The notes: a model not told the origin generated them from the letters alone. Shown: positions 21,516-33,662, counted from the stretch's first letter. The stretch is 64,000 bases of DNA from Kalmusia sp. IMI 367209 (GCA_027946365.1 JAPEUQ010000005.1:2170001-2234000), one strand, 5' to 3'. Program-made: numbers and translations.

Positions 21516-23392
21516 ATGGACTACTCTGCGCATGATCCCGACCATCCAGCAGGAGATGATCCGTGGGCCTCTTCTCCGCAGCACAATAGGTCAAGCTTCG
21601 GCCAGCCTCCCACCAGCGACATCCCCTCCTCGCCTCTACCTCCGCAAGCCTCTCCTTATGGACAAGACTCGGAACACTATGGATACATGGGCGACCAGGC
21701 CTCACAGAATAGACCAAACACAGCTTCTGAAAATGACGACCCCGCCCAGCCTCCACCGCAAAACGGCCAGGCCCCTCAGCAGCAACAACAAGCTCCCGCG
21801 CACGGTCAGCAAGGGCAGAACCAACCTCAGCGCTATCATGGAAGTCGCCAGCAGCGACCGCAGTCTCAATACAAGCTTCAGGCAAAGGTGACGGGCTTGG
21901 AGCGCACAGGCAAGAAGGATCCAATCCTCCGGTTCGATGTATATGTATGTGCAGGCTTCTACAGTACATTCGCTCGTAGAACATTTCATCTACCTTTTAG
22001 GGCACATGCTCACTTATGCTGTTAGACAAATCTTCCAAAATTCCGCACGACTCAGTTCCGCGACGTCCGGCGACTACACTCAGAGTTTGTGAAGCTTGGA
22101 GAGCATCTCATATCGGCATGCCCAGAAGCTATGGTGCCCGCAGTGCCCCCCGCAAGTACAGCCGCTGGTGCGGGAACAGATGAAGACGAAGCGCGAGTCA
22201 AGGCATCAATACAGCGATGGTTGAACGTGGTATGCAGCAACGAAGTGCTGATACGTGACGAGGAAATGGTTTTTTTCGTGGAGAGCGACTTTGGGTATAG
22301 TCCAGTCGTCCGAAGGAAACAGCCAGCAACTGGTGTTCGCCGGAAAGTGATCAAGCAGTTCGCGCCACCACCTGACGATACACCTGAGCTTGCTGCTGCG
22401 CGTCCAATTGTTAAGGCTTTCTATTTGGGAACTATGGACACAGAGCAGAAGCTCGAGAAGGTAGTCAAGTCCAGGAGAAGTATGTTGAATCTAACCGCGA
22501 CTCGAGACCAAGCTTACATGCTTTAGACCTTGGCGTCGCCGAATCAGACTTGGGTCAAAAGCTTGCAGCAATGCATGCGCAAGAAACCCACCCTGGCCTA
22601 GGCTTAGCATACCGTAAGCTAGGCAAGGTCATTCAGGCGACGGGCGATTTTCACGCCGCACAAGGCACTGCTGAAGCAACTACTTTCGGCGACCCTCTTC
22701 AGTATCATAGCAGTGATGCGTTCATCGTGAAGGAAACACTCACAAACCGACATATTCTGCTCCGCGAACTACTGCAGGCGCAAGCTTCCACAAGGTCAAA
22801 AATGACAGCAGCAGACCGTTTGAAAGCAAGTTCGAGTGTCAAGAGGGACAAAGTCGACGAGGCAATAACTTCACTAGAAGAAGCACGCAGCCACGAGCAA
22901 TATCTTCTCACAAAATCCCAGCGTGTGACAGCAAATCTACTTCAGGAACAAAGGAAGTGGTTCGATCGAACCTCGGCTGAGATGAGGTATGCTATCCGCG
23001 AATTTGTGGTACGCCAAATAGAGGCGGAGCGTCGTACACTCGCCACACTCGAATCCGTGCGACCCGATATTCGTGCCATAGATGGGAGCGGTGGACTTTC
23101 GCGATTGGGTCGTGAAGCGCACCCGGCTCAGCGCCGTGCATCTATGGCAAGCTCTCAGGGTCCGAAGGGCGATGCATGGTCGGGCGTTCCTAGGCGGCCA
23201 GGGGACGGGCTCAACAGAAGCATTAGTGGTAGCTTCCCTGCGGTCCCTGGCGTACAAGAGGAGGATGAAGATGATGAAGAAGACGGCACCCATGGAAGGA
23301 AGCGTGCGACCAGCAAGGCCGGCGTCGATGATGACGATGATCGCATTGATGCAAAGAATGCAGCAAGCAGATTAGCTACGACCACGTTCTAA
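21516..23392 (+). CDS. VPS17: Sorting nexin Vps17, retromer subunit
   Basis: Three exons: 21516-21944, 22026-22479 and 22527-23392, giving 582 aa. Introns of 81 and 47 nt are in phase. Residues 1-115 are a disordered Gln/Pro-rich tail. A PX domain follows (about 118-240): YKLQAKVTGLERTGKKDPIL RFDVYTNLP, FRTTQFRDVRRLHSEFVKLG, and SIQRWLNVVCSNEVLIRDEE. The rest is a BAR-type helical domain: NLGVAESDLGQKLAAMHAQE, GKVIQATGDFHAAQGT, DAFIVKETLTNRHILLRELL, and a long helix ending in EIREF-like AIREFVVRQIEAERRTL. An acidic patch and Lys/Arg-rich end follow. Vps17 pairs with Vps5 on endosomes to form the membrane-bending half of retromer. Another PX-BAR gene (Snx41) lies 5 kb away. The identity is clear from order and content. 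Confidence 0.92.
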
Positions 23393-25453
23393 ACAAGCAC
23401 GCCGTCTTTAGCGAGCAAACCGTCTTTGTATAGAGTAAATCACCCACCTCGAAGAATCGGACCTGCCGAATCAGGACATGCATGAATAGCTTGATACGGG
23501 CATTTTCTGGATGCATCTCTATTAGTTTTGAAGAAGGGGACTTGTGATAGAACCTTTCTTCTCAGCTACAACGTAGCAGCTTAAGATACCTTGTTTTACC
23601 ATCATCAAATCAAATCGCCTTTTCCGATAATCTGCTATCCTTTTTTCCACCAGTGTAGTGAATGTGGAAGATGGGGCGCTAGAGTCGGTAGATGTCCCCA
23701 GATCTGCAGCCTCAAGGTCCCGTTCTCCATGCAGAGTAGCGAGGTCGAAACGCATCGTAGCTTGCATGCTTCCATCGCACGGTGCGACTCAAGACCATCT
23801 AGTGCTTCGAATCGAAGCTGCCGCGCGCAACCAGTCGAGGAGATAAATCCACAAAGCACTTAACTTGAAGCCAACACGGCGGAGCATGCCAAAACCAGCC
23901 TCTTCCCCATACTCATCCCAATATACCGCTCAATGCTCAACCTGTATCCCACTCGGCATCTGAATTTCCGCCGGCTACAGCAGATAACAGCACCAGGTTC
24001 GCGGGAGAAAAGAACAGGTCAACTGATGCGCCTGGAGCGGACGGCCGCTAGGACGCAATATGGGAAGTCGTGGCGTCATGGCTAGACAAGAGCAACCGCG
24101 GGGTCGCTATATGAATTTTTAATTGAGGCTGTAGGAGGGTGAGTATATTAGGGGAGCAAGTATGGATGTGGGGTAGGGATGTTGAAGGGGCGCAAGGCTG
24201 CGTGATTGGGCCATCGTCAGGTGTCGAAGGCTTCGAGAACGCGACATCGCGAGATCAGCGGGCGCTTGGGCAGATGGATGGCGGCACTTGGACTCGATTC
24301 TACTTCCGCATCGGCTTTTTTGAGCCGCGGAAGATATGACCAGAGCGGAGCGGAAATAGGCGGCTGCATTCCTAGGGACATGTCGCACCGTTTTGGTACC
24401 ACTCAACAGCCGATCCCCGCAAAATGCACGTCTTCATCGGTCCGCATACCCTTCTATACGACGCACGCTATGCCGGCGAGCCAGCCATCTGACCTCGCAG
24501 GAACGAAACATTTTTCTAGAATCGAAATTGGAGTTTCTTAGGCTGCTGACGCGTACGGGGTGTTTTCCAGTCTACTATAGTATTACCATGCCGCCGAGGC
24601 CTTATAGTGTCTTAAGAATGGTAGAAGGATTCTAGCGAGAGGATGATCTTAGCCACGCGGAAAGCTAGCGTTCGGGAAAATGGGAGAACCTGGAATAGTT
24701 GACGACTAAGTTTCAGCAGCTTACGATTCCTTTTGTTTGTTTGCTGATGTTTGATGGTGTTACAGTGTGCGGTGGGTAAGTCGTAGCTTTCTAAAACGGC
24801 GTTTTGACAATTCTACCACCATTCACGGGGCCAGCATTGGATGACCTGACGCCAAGATGGATCGAAGGGACTCGAGCCGCCACACTTTCATGCATCTTCG
24901 ATTTCCCTGTGGGATGATGCAGGCAGGGATCCTTAAACGCACGGCACGCCCCTCCATTCCAGCAATCACAAGCGAAGCACCGTGCGGCCCTACGTGCCGG
25001 GTAAAGAGCAGGTCAGAGAGGTGCTGGCCACATTCTCCCCAGACACCTCACGAATCAGGGCCAGAACTGTCTCGGCTCTAACTCGCCATTGGCGAACAGG
25101 TCTTCTGGAAGGACAGCGAGTAGCCAAGCTCAGTTAGCGGCACAGTAGGGCCCAAGACTGGGGAAATGCAGTGCTTGTGGGCACGCATTACACGAGCGGG
25201 AGGCGCGAGAGCATGGGCTGGCTGTTATTTATGAGCTTGCGACCCGGTTCTCGCGGGGGCGAGCTTCCTGCCTCTCTGCGACTCTGCTTCTCTTCTCTCG
25301 TTTGCGATCTTCCTGGTTGAAGCTTATCTTCTCGAATACACTGTTTCTGCTTCGAGGAGGAAGATCGTTGAAATAGTACCGGAGAATTGCTACCCCAACC
25401 TCGCTTGCCATCGACGCGCTGACGATCCCGCGGGTCGCCCGTAGCGACCCATC
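23393..25453. other. 2-kb gene-free stretch
   Basis: No open frame with coding character. Several overlapping short frames run in both directions (for example 24119-24635) without recognisable motifs. I looked for tRNA-like cloverleafs and terminal repeats by eye and found none. It contains the 3' region of VPS17 and the upstream region of the broken amidase. Confidence 0.4.
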
Positions 25454-27593
25454 ATGTTGAAGTACCTCAAACAGGTGCTTGCACCCTCCGCCTTCGAGCC
25501 CGAACTCCCACCCACCTACTTCGAGAATATCAATGCGGCGCGCAAACTCTCCTTCACATCGTCTGGCAGCGATGCCTCGTTCCCAGGCGAATTCGATCCC
25601 CTCATCGCCTCAGCATTCGAGCTAGCTGAGATGCTAAATGCGGGCGCTATCACAAGCGTGGAGATTGTAGAGGCATACCTGCAGCAGATTGAGCAGCACA
25701 ATCGGAGAGGGAGGCAACTGAGGGCATTGATATCGGTGGCGCCGAGACATGAGCTAGTGAGGATCGCGAGGCGATTGGATGATGAACGGAGTAGAGGAAA
25801 GAGGAGGGGGGCCCTTGCATGGGATTCCAATTGTGTTGAAGGATAATATCATGACGGATGCAAATTTGGGCATGGATACCACAGTCGGTAGGTCACCTCG
25901 AGCCTTTGAATTCTACATTTTCAGATCATTGATGCTCAATTGCAGGCTCGTACGCTTTCGTGGGATGCATACCGAAACGGAACGCTACTATCGTCGACCG
26001 CCTCATCCGGAGAGGCCTCATCATACTAGGAAAATCAAACCTGACTGAGTTTTGTGGATTAAAGAACCCTAGCATGCCGCCGGGCTGGTCGGCAGTCGGA
26101 GGACAGTGCCAGTCGCCGTATGTTGCGAGACATATTGCGAAGAAGAAACTCCACTGGGAACTTTCCGCGCCAGGAGGCTCGTCGACCGGTTCGGCTGTGA
26201 GCATAGCGTCAGGCTTCAGTGCGCTCGCCATCGGCACAGACACACTTGGTTCGCTCATTACGCCTGCGAACCGCGCTGCCTTGTACGCGCTGAAACCTAC
26301 GGTCGGCGAAGTTCCCATGGACGGTATCTTCACGCTCAGTAAGAGCTTTGATTCCGCTGGCGGGATGGTATGTTGTATCTCATGTTGTTTATTCTTAGCA
26401 ATCACTAATCCGAGTGCAGGCCAGATCAGCAAAAGACCTTGTAGCTCTTATGGATGTCCTACTCTCGCCTACCGGCAAAGAAAGCTCCCGCGTCCCAAGA
26501 TCGGAATTCAAGATAAAAGAAGACTGGGCTGGCTTGCGCATTGGCTTCACTGAGCCAACGATCTGGAGCTCCTGGCGCAAAAGTGGTCGTATCAACGCCG
26601 ACGCAGAGCGCTTCATGGTACGTTTCCTCTTTCCCCGAAAGCGCTTAGACGTTAGTACCCGCCAAAGCTACCTCGTGCTGACTACCTCACAGCTCCAGAA
26701 ATACGACATGGTAGTCCAAAGCCTCATCGAAATGGGCGTCGACATCGTCTACCCCGTCGAACTCCCCAGCCAAACCGACCTCAGCTTCAACGGCAAAAAC
26801 AGCTTCGAGCCCATCGTCTGTACGTCACCCTTGAACCCCTCCCCCTTCCCATCCAGAACTAACCTATATCAGACTCCGAATTCAAAGAATGTCTCACAGA
26901 ATTCATCCGCCAATTCAAATCCACAAAAGTCCACTCCCTCGCCGAAATCATAAACTTCAATGCCGAGCACCCCGAACTGACCTCCCGCCCACCTGCCCGC
27001 ACCAAAACGACCTTCTCTCCGCCCTGCAATCACACACATCCAAAGAGCAGCTGCGCACGCTGCGCACGCACCTCGCCACCGCAGGCGGTCGCGACGGCCT
27101 CGACTGGCTCTTTGCCACGCACCAGCTGGACATCTTGGTCGCGCCGGGCGACTCCTCCTTGTCGACACTATCGGCTGCTGCGTCGTATCCTACGGCTGCG
27201 TGCCCGCTTTCAGCGCTCAAATTGAATGGTCAGCCGTTCGGGTTGACGCTTACGTCTCCGCCGCACACGGAGTCTACGTTGATGCACTTTCTCACTGCGT
27301 ATGAAGCTACTTTCCCACCGCGCGCTCTTCCTCTTCCCCTATCTTCTGTGCCACTGCAGACGGGCCCGAATGAGCTAGGGCTGGACAAGGGCGTTATCGA
27401 GGTTATACTAAGAGAGTGGGACGAGCGGCGGTGGGGATGCAGTGCCGATGCGCTGGCAAGCTGGCTGAATCGACGGTGGAAGAAGAGCGGGTATGAGGTC
27501 AGTGCAGAGACAGTCTGCGAAGTGTTGAGGGAGAACGGGCGGATAGCGTTCAGGGGGATGGGAGATGAGGGAGAGGGGGCATTTGCAAGGTAA
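25454..27593 (+). pseudogene. Amidase-signature protein with broken reading frame
   Basis: Five exons with good splice sites: 25454-25887, 25946-26367, 26420-26617, 26693-26819 and 26873-27593. The amidase fold is clear: FELAEMLNAGAITSVEIVEA YL, GPLHGIPIVLKDNI (catalytic Lys), LGKSNLTEFCGLK, SAPGGSSTGSAVSIASGFSA (cis-Ser), GTDTLGSL (nucleophile Ser), and late AACPLSALKLNGQPFGLTL. The frame breaks twice. At the G6 run 25806-25811 the frame moves to reach GPLHGIP: one G too many. Near 26979 one base is missing between NAEHPEL and LPPTCPHQNDLLSA. Correcting both makes all phases close (about 633 aa). In exon 2 a segment near 26110-26160 reads better in another frame (CEEETPLG), hinting at a compensated pair. 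Either a young pseudogene or an assembly error. The C-terminal extension of about 80 residues is unusual. Confidence 0.8.
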
Positions 27594-28041
27594 TTTGCCT
27601 CCCTTCTACTTCTTCCTTTTTATTGTTTGTTATGTTCCAGCCCGCCAGTCTTCTGGGCTGTACATGTTGCTTTTTGGGTTTTGTGCGGAAGGTGTTACTT
27701 GATTGGGCTGGACTGAAAACGGCGTGCGTTGTATACTCACATAGCGTGGCGTTTTCTTGGGGGTTGGTTTGGGTTGCATATGATATCCCCTTTGCATTTT
27801 CACGGTTCAGTCAAGATAGCATATGCAATAGCACTACAACGTCACACATTGCAACCCTGAAACAAATCTTGCGGAATATATTGCATTGGACGTGCATTAC
27901 TCTCTATCTAATACAGTCGCGACCTAGCAAGTTGGTGCGGCTAGAGTCTCCAGTCGAGCGTTTTCAAGAAGCTCGCAGCACATTATTAGTATTCCCAATC
28001 ATATCCATAATCCCAGGATCTTTTTCCTTATTGAAGATTTT
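27594..28041. other. Convergent 3' intergenic region
   Basis: About 450 bases between the amidase end and the Snx41 end. An open frame of 177 codons crosses it on the plus strand, but it is hydrophobic low-information sequence and overlaps the Snx41 3' end, so I reject it as a gene. Both transcripts probably terminate here. Confidence 0.5.
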
Positions 28042-30261
28042 CTACTCATCGCCCATGATGTGGGGTTGGATGTTATTTACCTCGCCTTTAGCAACTTCCC
28101 ACGCGGCTTGGTTTCTACGTGCCCAGTCGATATGGCATTGTGCAAATTCGATCTGATGTAAGATTCAAGTAAGCGTCATTGAAAAGTAATGGCAGCGGGC
28201 TATCTGCGTCTGGAAAGATCAGAGGCCATGGGTAAGTCCTTACCATATACCGCCGCAAGTCATTCTCTTTCTCCGCCTGGAACCGCCGCAAATCCTTCAG
28301 CACACCAGAACTTGCGTCCTTGGTATCCTTTTCAGCGACAACTACTGCTTGTTCGAGCTGCCAATAATTAGCTCAAGTACTTTCCAGACTATTCTTGTTT
28401 CACAAACCTGATGCAAGCTCTCCCTCGTCTTCCCAATCTGATCCCTTCTCGTCCTTTCCGGATCTACATCTGCCATGCCCCTAAACGCATGAGTTATTGG
28501 TCCAAACAGTTTATTTGTCACAAAATTTCCACTCGGACTCTTCTTGTGTGGGCTTGTCGGCGATGTTGTGCTTGCCTCGGGGCTACCCTGCGACGAAGAT
28601 GGGACTTCGCCGTGCGTGGGTGGAAAGTCGGAATCTATGGAGGCGGTGTCCTCTTCCGGCCGTCTATCGTGACCGCTACTGCGTTGTGAGCTGTTGGAGA
28701 CGGAACGGGTGTGCGCGGTTTGCGAATGACTAGCACCACTGAGGTGCTGTTCTAGCCGTTTCGCTTCGGCTTCGCTACGCTCCAAAGATTCAAGGAGCGA
28801 TCTCTTTCTTTCCAACTCGTCCTTCGTCATCTCTTCCTGTATCCTTTTCAAAACGCGATAACGTAAGACACTGCGAACAACTCCTGCAAATTGCGCACTC
28901 TCGCGCATAGGCTCGGCAAAGCTAGCACTCAATGATGAGGATAGCTCAGCAGTCGCGATATAGGTCCCATCGACAGCTTGGCCTGTCTTTTCTATGGCGG
29001 AAGCTAGCGATTGCGATTGCTCTGATAGTGAGAAAGCGTTGAGACGAGCACCCAGCTCGGATAAATCTTCAGCCCAGGCTGAGAGATGCGATAAGGTGCG
29101 CCTATTCACCTTTTCCATACTACCCTGTAGTAAATTCTCCAGCTCCTTGGATGATGATTCGAAGTTAACAAAATATGGATCTAGTTCCTCTTCGGATAAT
29201 TCCTTCGTCTCTGGTGGAAAGCGACCAAAAACCTGCGGACCGGGCGTTGTATGTGCTGCCGTAGAAGGTTGTGCTGCATAGTTCGGCGGGACGGTTGGAG
29301 TTCCAGAGGAAGAAGTCGCGCTACCGGACTTAAGCTTTGCAGAAGATGAAGGAACAGGTAGATAGCTATGCGCTTGTGTGGGGTTCGCGGCATCGAGCGG
29401 GGGAGCCTTGAGAATCTGCTTTGGAATATTCGAGACGGGCAGGGAGTTAAGGACCTCATTCTGCGGCTCGACCGCATTAGTAACGCTCATCTAATACAGC
29501 GTACTCTGAGGAAAGACCTTACCCAGCTCGTATGCGCATCGAGAAATCTCCAGAACACGCCGTCCTCAAGAACTTCCTTCATCTTACGACACCTGTTCAA
29601 GAACACAGCCAACATGCGCTTCCTCAATTCGATGATTCCTGCATCCTCTTTTGCCTTGGTCGGCTTCGCGGCGTAGTCTGCCATTGTGTGTTTCTCGGGT
29701 ATGGGCGGGATGATCAGGGTGGGGTGTAGATTTACCAGTGTCGCGCGCAACGAAGCAAACTCGGAGTACCTGCGCTGGCAAATATGACCCTATTTGCATT
29801 TTAGCTATACTCTTACACACAGAGGGGCGGCCCTACTCCAACATCGATTTGATAAGTAATAAAGTTCCCACCGCCGACCTGGTTCTTCCCCGCAAATGTG
29901 ATTAAGATGTTCGACTCGGGATTCTCATACAGCCATTGCTCTACACGACTATCGTAGCCACCCTTCTTGGAAACAATGCGCTCTCCCTCCGACGAAGCTT
30001 CGTTGTCGTCGTAATCGATATCGGTCATATCTCGCTGCGAGATGTATTCGGGTGATCCGCGTGCGGGGGAGGATGTTTCCGAAGGCGGTGTCGCGGGGCG
30101 GTATGGTACTATATAACAGCAATGGTGAGTGTCCTGGGTGTACAGCGGTGCTCCTGACAAGGCTTACAAGCTCCGGGCGAGGTCAGGCCAGGCACCTCTG
30201 AGGAATTGGAGTCGTGGCGTGCAAAGGAGCCATAGGGGTTGTTATCTTCATCGTCCCACAT
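28042..30261 (-). CDS. SNX41: Sorting nexin Snx41/Atg20-type
   Basis: Six exons on the minus strand: 30261-30168, 30108-29819, 29774-29523, 29460-28408, 28357-28244 and 28152-28042. They close in phase to 637 aa. Start MWDDEDNNPYGSFARHDSNS follows the ATG at 30259-30261. The PX domain (about 95-210) contains NILITFAGKNQVGGGNFITY, RRYSEFASLRATLVNLHPTL, IIPPIPEKHTMADYAAKP and LDAHTSW. A linker NSLPVSNIPKQILKAPPLD follows, then the BAR-like helices: FRYRV-like RSVLRYRVLKRIQEEMTKDE LERKRSLLE, NFVTNKLFGPITHAFRGMAD VDPERTRRDQIGKTRESL, and HIDWARRN near the end. Snx41 and Atg20 act with Snx4 in endosome-to-Golgi retrieval and in selective autophagy. The intron after TSW was placed at 29461-29522, with a TTACTAAT branch site, not at an earlier AG giving 32 nt. 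The exon 2 donor is less certain. Confidence 0.9.
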
Positions 30262-30480
30262 AGCGCCAGTGGTTATGATGTTATATCAACAGGAGCGAAG
30301 GGCTGTGGGGTTGGGAGGGCGAGGATTAAGAAGAGCGGGCTTGGTGTGTTATGGTGTTGGCAGTGAGCTTGAGGGCACTTGCAGCGCGAAGCTGCGTCAC
30401 TGAGCTCGGGCCACCCGCCTGAATCGCCGGTATCGTGTTCGCCTGCGCCACAGCAAACATTCACTCATTTGTATTCTCTG

Positions 30481-31247
30481 TCATCTGTCTATCCCCCATG
30501 CTAAGCTAGATACAATGTCTGACTCTTCATCACCCATTCCAGCCACTATACCCTCATCACTCCCCATATTCACAACTCGAGCGATATGATCTTGATTACC
30601 GTGTCTGCTACCATTTAGAACAGCACTACTTACATGTAGACTCGACACCAATGACGATGGCGAAGTCGCATGCGCTTGGGGTTCTACTTCCATGCGCATT
30701 GGTGCTACATTATCTCGCTGAGCTGTGTTCTGCTCCCCTGTCTCCTCGTCTTGACTCTCCGCTAGCACCCTTGTCGCTTGCTCCTCAGCGTGCATAGATA
30801 CATGTCCCTCTCGATTTTGAGACACCGAAGGAGACATGCCAAGAAGTATACGCCGCCTTTCGCTAGGACTGTCAACTTCGTTTGTTTCATCCTCTTCACT
30901 CCGGACAGAGCTAACTCTTGCTACATCTCGAAGCGGTTCTGATGGCTCTTCTGGCGCTAGCGCTGAAATCTTCCGTTCGATTTTACTCACGATCGGATCA
31001 CGACTAAAAATTGGAGATGACGGTCCTTGTTCGGCTTTACCTAGGCCATTTCCCGGCTGTCTGGACACCCTATACATTCACCAAGTCAGTCAACATACCT
31101 TCTTCATTCAAAGTCTACACACCTTTCCCGCCTTTCAAAGTCCCCCATATCAACACGCTGATCAGGACGCCGCTCAAATCCCGACCGTCTGCGCGGACCT
31201 ATCCGCCACGCACTCTCTCTCCCCATCGGCGGTCGCGGATACGACAT
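30481..31247 (-). CDS. Hypothetical Arg/Ser-rich protein
   Basis: Two exons: 31247-31123 and 31069-30481, 237 aa. The intron of 53 nt begins GTGTGT and ends TATAG, in phase. N-terminus MSYPRPPMGRESAWRIGPRR is Arg/Pro-rich, followed by a polar, acidic and Ser-rich region with DVARVSSVRSEEDETNEVD and a helical stretch. C-terminus is GMGDEESDIVSSLAWGIDR. No domain is recognisable and the protein is probably disordered. It starts 78 bases downstream of the end of the next gene, in the same direction; the two could be one longer gene, but no phase-compatible splice joins them. Confidence 0.5.
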
Positions 31248-31325
31248 CTTGTAGTTCCCTCAAAGACCCAGTCAGCAAACGCTCCCAAAGTCGACACATA
31301 GGATTCGCAAGGCTATCCTACATAG

Positions 31326-32499
31326 TCACACTGGGCATGGAGATGGATTACTGAATGCAAGTTCTGGCCTCCTATCTACACGATCATGTCTCAACATGCG
31401 TCTCCCTCTTGGTCTCATGGACGCATACCTGTCATGATCTAAGTCGCCGGGCTCAGAGCCGTCCATCCTATAAAGTTGCGTGCCATGTATCAGCAGACAG
31501 ACACCTCGTCGTTACCTGCTTGGATTGAAGGTAATCAGGTACGGATTGTGGTGGTGCTCACCATTGTCTAGGATACGACGTCGGCGCGGGGTTCCAGAAT
31601 CGTGCCGGCATGTTTGCGTGCTGGGGAAAGTGGAAAGGAGGGCGCTGTGTGGCGTGGGGGATGTGTGCTCGTGGTATCTCCTCCGCTGAGCTTGAAGCCG
31701 AGCTTGAGGAGCTAGTCTCTGCAGAAGAAGGTTGCGTTTTCTTTTCATGCTTTTCGAGAGCTTCACGAACTAGTGGCGGCAAGTCGTCGCAGATGTGGAT
31801 GAAGTCGACTTGATTGTGTGCTGCAGTAGTCTGATGAGACGACGGCTCATATGCTTCTTCACACTCATATTCAATAGACGATGGCACACGTTTCTCCACA
31901 TGAGGCTGTGAATAGGTCGGTCGGCACGCGGCCTGAGGATATATCGGTCCTCTATCCGTCGGGCTACCGAACGAAGGAGGTAGTCGAGGAGCAGATTGCA
32001 GTAACGGGGGTACGTATTGAGGCACATATGGCTGCGCAAGCGGTAGGTATACGGGCACAACAGGTACATAGGGCTGTGCGCGCATCCTTGGTCCGACAGG
32101 CATCAACTCATCATCGACATCGATCGAATACGATCCTGCGGCTCTCTCCCGTCTGTACTGTCTCAGCGTTTCCCCCGGCGACATGTGTGTCTCATCGCTA
32201 TCCTCCCACTCCTCAACTTTCTTCCTAGCTTTTTCCCGTCTTCTCTTCTCTTTCTCTTCGAGTTCCTTCTTCCGTATCTCTCTCTCCCGCTCTTCATCGG
32301 CTGACTCTGTCGCCGTAGCTCTCTCTTGCCCATGATTTTCCGGCGTCGGCGTTGGCTTCGGCAAGACGTGAAACCAGTGCGCTAATTGGAGACATTTGAC
32401 ATGGATCCAGCGATGTAAATAGTAGACCACGGCCCAAAGAACGGCAGCGCCGAAGAGGGCTGCAAGAGAGATGGCGATGGCGAGGTTATTGCTGCCCAT
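31326..32499 (-). CDS. Hypothetical single-span membrane protein
   Basis: Two exons: 32499-31562 and 31467-31326, 359 aa; the 94-nt intron (GTGAGC..TATAG) is in phase. Residues 6-28 form one membrane span (LAIAISLAALFGAAVLWAVV YYL) with little before it. A charged coiled-coil-like stretch of Glu/Lys/Arg follows (about 70-110), then a long Pro/Tyr/Gln-rich region with repeated PYVP and PLAQPYVPQYVPP. The C-terminal part contains DFIHICDDLPPLVREALEKH and a short exon ending in an Arg-rich tail (DLDHDRYASMRPRGRRMLRH). Likely a membrane-anchored protein with the bulk on the cytosolic side. No family recognised. The exon 2 reading to the stop at 31326 is an inference from its coding look. Confidence 0.6.
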
Positions 32500-32938
32500 C
32501 TTGCTCAGGCTCACGATACCTCAGTGTAACACAAAGTAAAGAGCTCTAAAGTATGAGCGGGCAAGAACAGTGAGCACATATCTTAAGTATTCTTTTACGA
32601 GCTGTGTCGAACTTCCTGTGACAAGACATGTTTGTCGAGGTTGAGACAAACAATCAAGCGTCCGTACGACTCGACCGAACTCTGGCTGGAGCAAACTCAG
32701 TCTGCACAACTCGAGACAGGTCAGGCCCGTCGCACGCAACGCCATGCTACCCGCAAGCCATGTTTCTTGGACACTTCTAGTTTCGTCCAAACGCACAAAC
32801 AAACAAGCAAGCAAGCCATGCTTACTATCCCACGATCCGCAGATGCACCACCGCGTACCAACACCATGACATCACCGCACTACCGACCCAGACTCCTGAC
32901 CCCCACCCACCTAGCATCCCCAGCGCTTGCACCCCTCT
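32500..32938. other. Intergenic, no gene seen
   Basis: About 440 bases upstream of the membrane protein gene, presumably with its promoter, and the 3' flank of the 63-aa ORF. No open frame with coding character. Confidence 0.45.
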
Positions 32939-33130
32939 TTACTTCGCAGCCCCAGCCTCGCCCCCACCCTTCGCCTTGAACTCCTCCGCCTTCTGCTGCA
33001 ACTCTATATGCTGCGCCTCCGCCTCGACCACGCGCACGCAGTCTCGGTAACAGAACCACACGAGGCCGACGACGACGAGAGCGACCAGGAACATGGTGAG
33101 GATGATGGCGTCGTTGTACTTGAGGGGCAT
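32939..33130 (-). CDS. Small single-span membrane protein (63 aa)
   Basis: ATG at 33128-33130 gives 63 aa: MPLKYNDAIILTMFLVALVV V followed by GLVWFCYRDC, one clear transmembrane helix (about residues 8-28), then a helical tail VVEAEAQHIELQQKAEEFKA K and a Gly/Ala end. A GTG-initiated longer frame is less likely. Such small membrane proteins exist in fungi but I cannot name this one. The clean hydrophobic helix, the amphipathic coil and the good stop make it more credible than a chance frame. Confidence 0.55.
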   Translation of the reverse strand: MPLKYNDAIILTMFLVALVVVGLVWFCYRDCVRVVEAEAQHIELQQKAEEFKAKGGGEAGAAK

Positions 33131-33662
33131 TGTTGCGGTCGTGGCTCGGCTGTCTGGTGTGACGTGGTGTGTATGTGCGTGTGTGTGTTGAGCTGCCACG
33201 GCGTAATCGTTGTGGATAGAAGACGCAAAAAGGTCTTATAGGTAGATGTTGCGAGCAGATGCCGTGGCGGCGAGGTACGTTGTTGGTGGAGTGGAGAGTG
33301 CTGCGGGTGTGTCTTTGTATGGGTTGTGATGTTGCGGGAGCGGATCGTTGAAGCAAGGCGCGGGAGGGATCTAGAGCGAGTAGAGCGTATGTTTTTTTAG
33401 GTTGAGGCGATACGAGAGAGCATTCGACAAGTACAATGCGCGGTGAAGGAGGGTTGCGCGTTGTCTTGGAAACATAGCTTTCACTCACCATACACGGCGA
33501 GCAGCGCCGGATGCCCAGACACGGGGGCCTAGCAACTCTCTAGAGCATATATATATACAAACAACTCAAGTTAACTAGCAAAAGTAGCATCAATGAATCC
33601 ACGTTGATTTCCCAAACGCCTACCCATGCATGTTTTCTCCTCGTACCCTCGAAGCCCAAGCA
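33131..33662. other. Intergenic between small membrane ORF and ZIP gene
   Basis: About 530 bases with the promoter of the 63-aa ORF and the 3' UTR of the ZIP gene. TG-rich repeats near 33160-33190 and a TATATATATA run near 33548-33556. Open frames here are low complexity. Confidence 0.45.

Noticed and set aside
23393..25453. tRNA, transposon or satellite DNA in the 2-kb gene-free stretch
   Set aside because: By eye there are no cloverleaf pairs, terminal repeats or long tandem repeats, and base composition is not strongly AT-rich as in heavily RIP-mutated DNA.
26101..26180. An extra intron in the amidase from the GTATGT at 26118
   Set aside because: The only fitting AG puts the next exon out of phase with the GGSSTGS motif.
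27623..28156. A 177-codon plus-strand open frame
   Set aside because: No motif, odd hydrophobic composition, and it overlaps the last exon of Snx41.
29491..29522. A 32-nt intron in Snx41 ending at the first AG
   Set aside because: It is too short and adds residues not expected in the family; the next AG gives a 62-nt intron with a good branch site and a better join.
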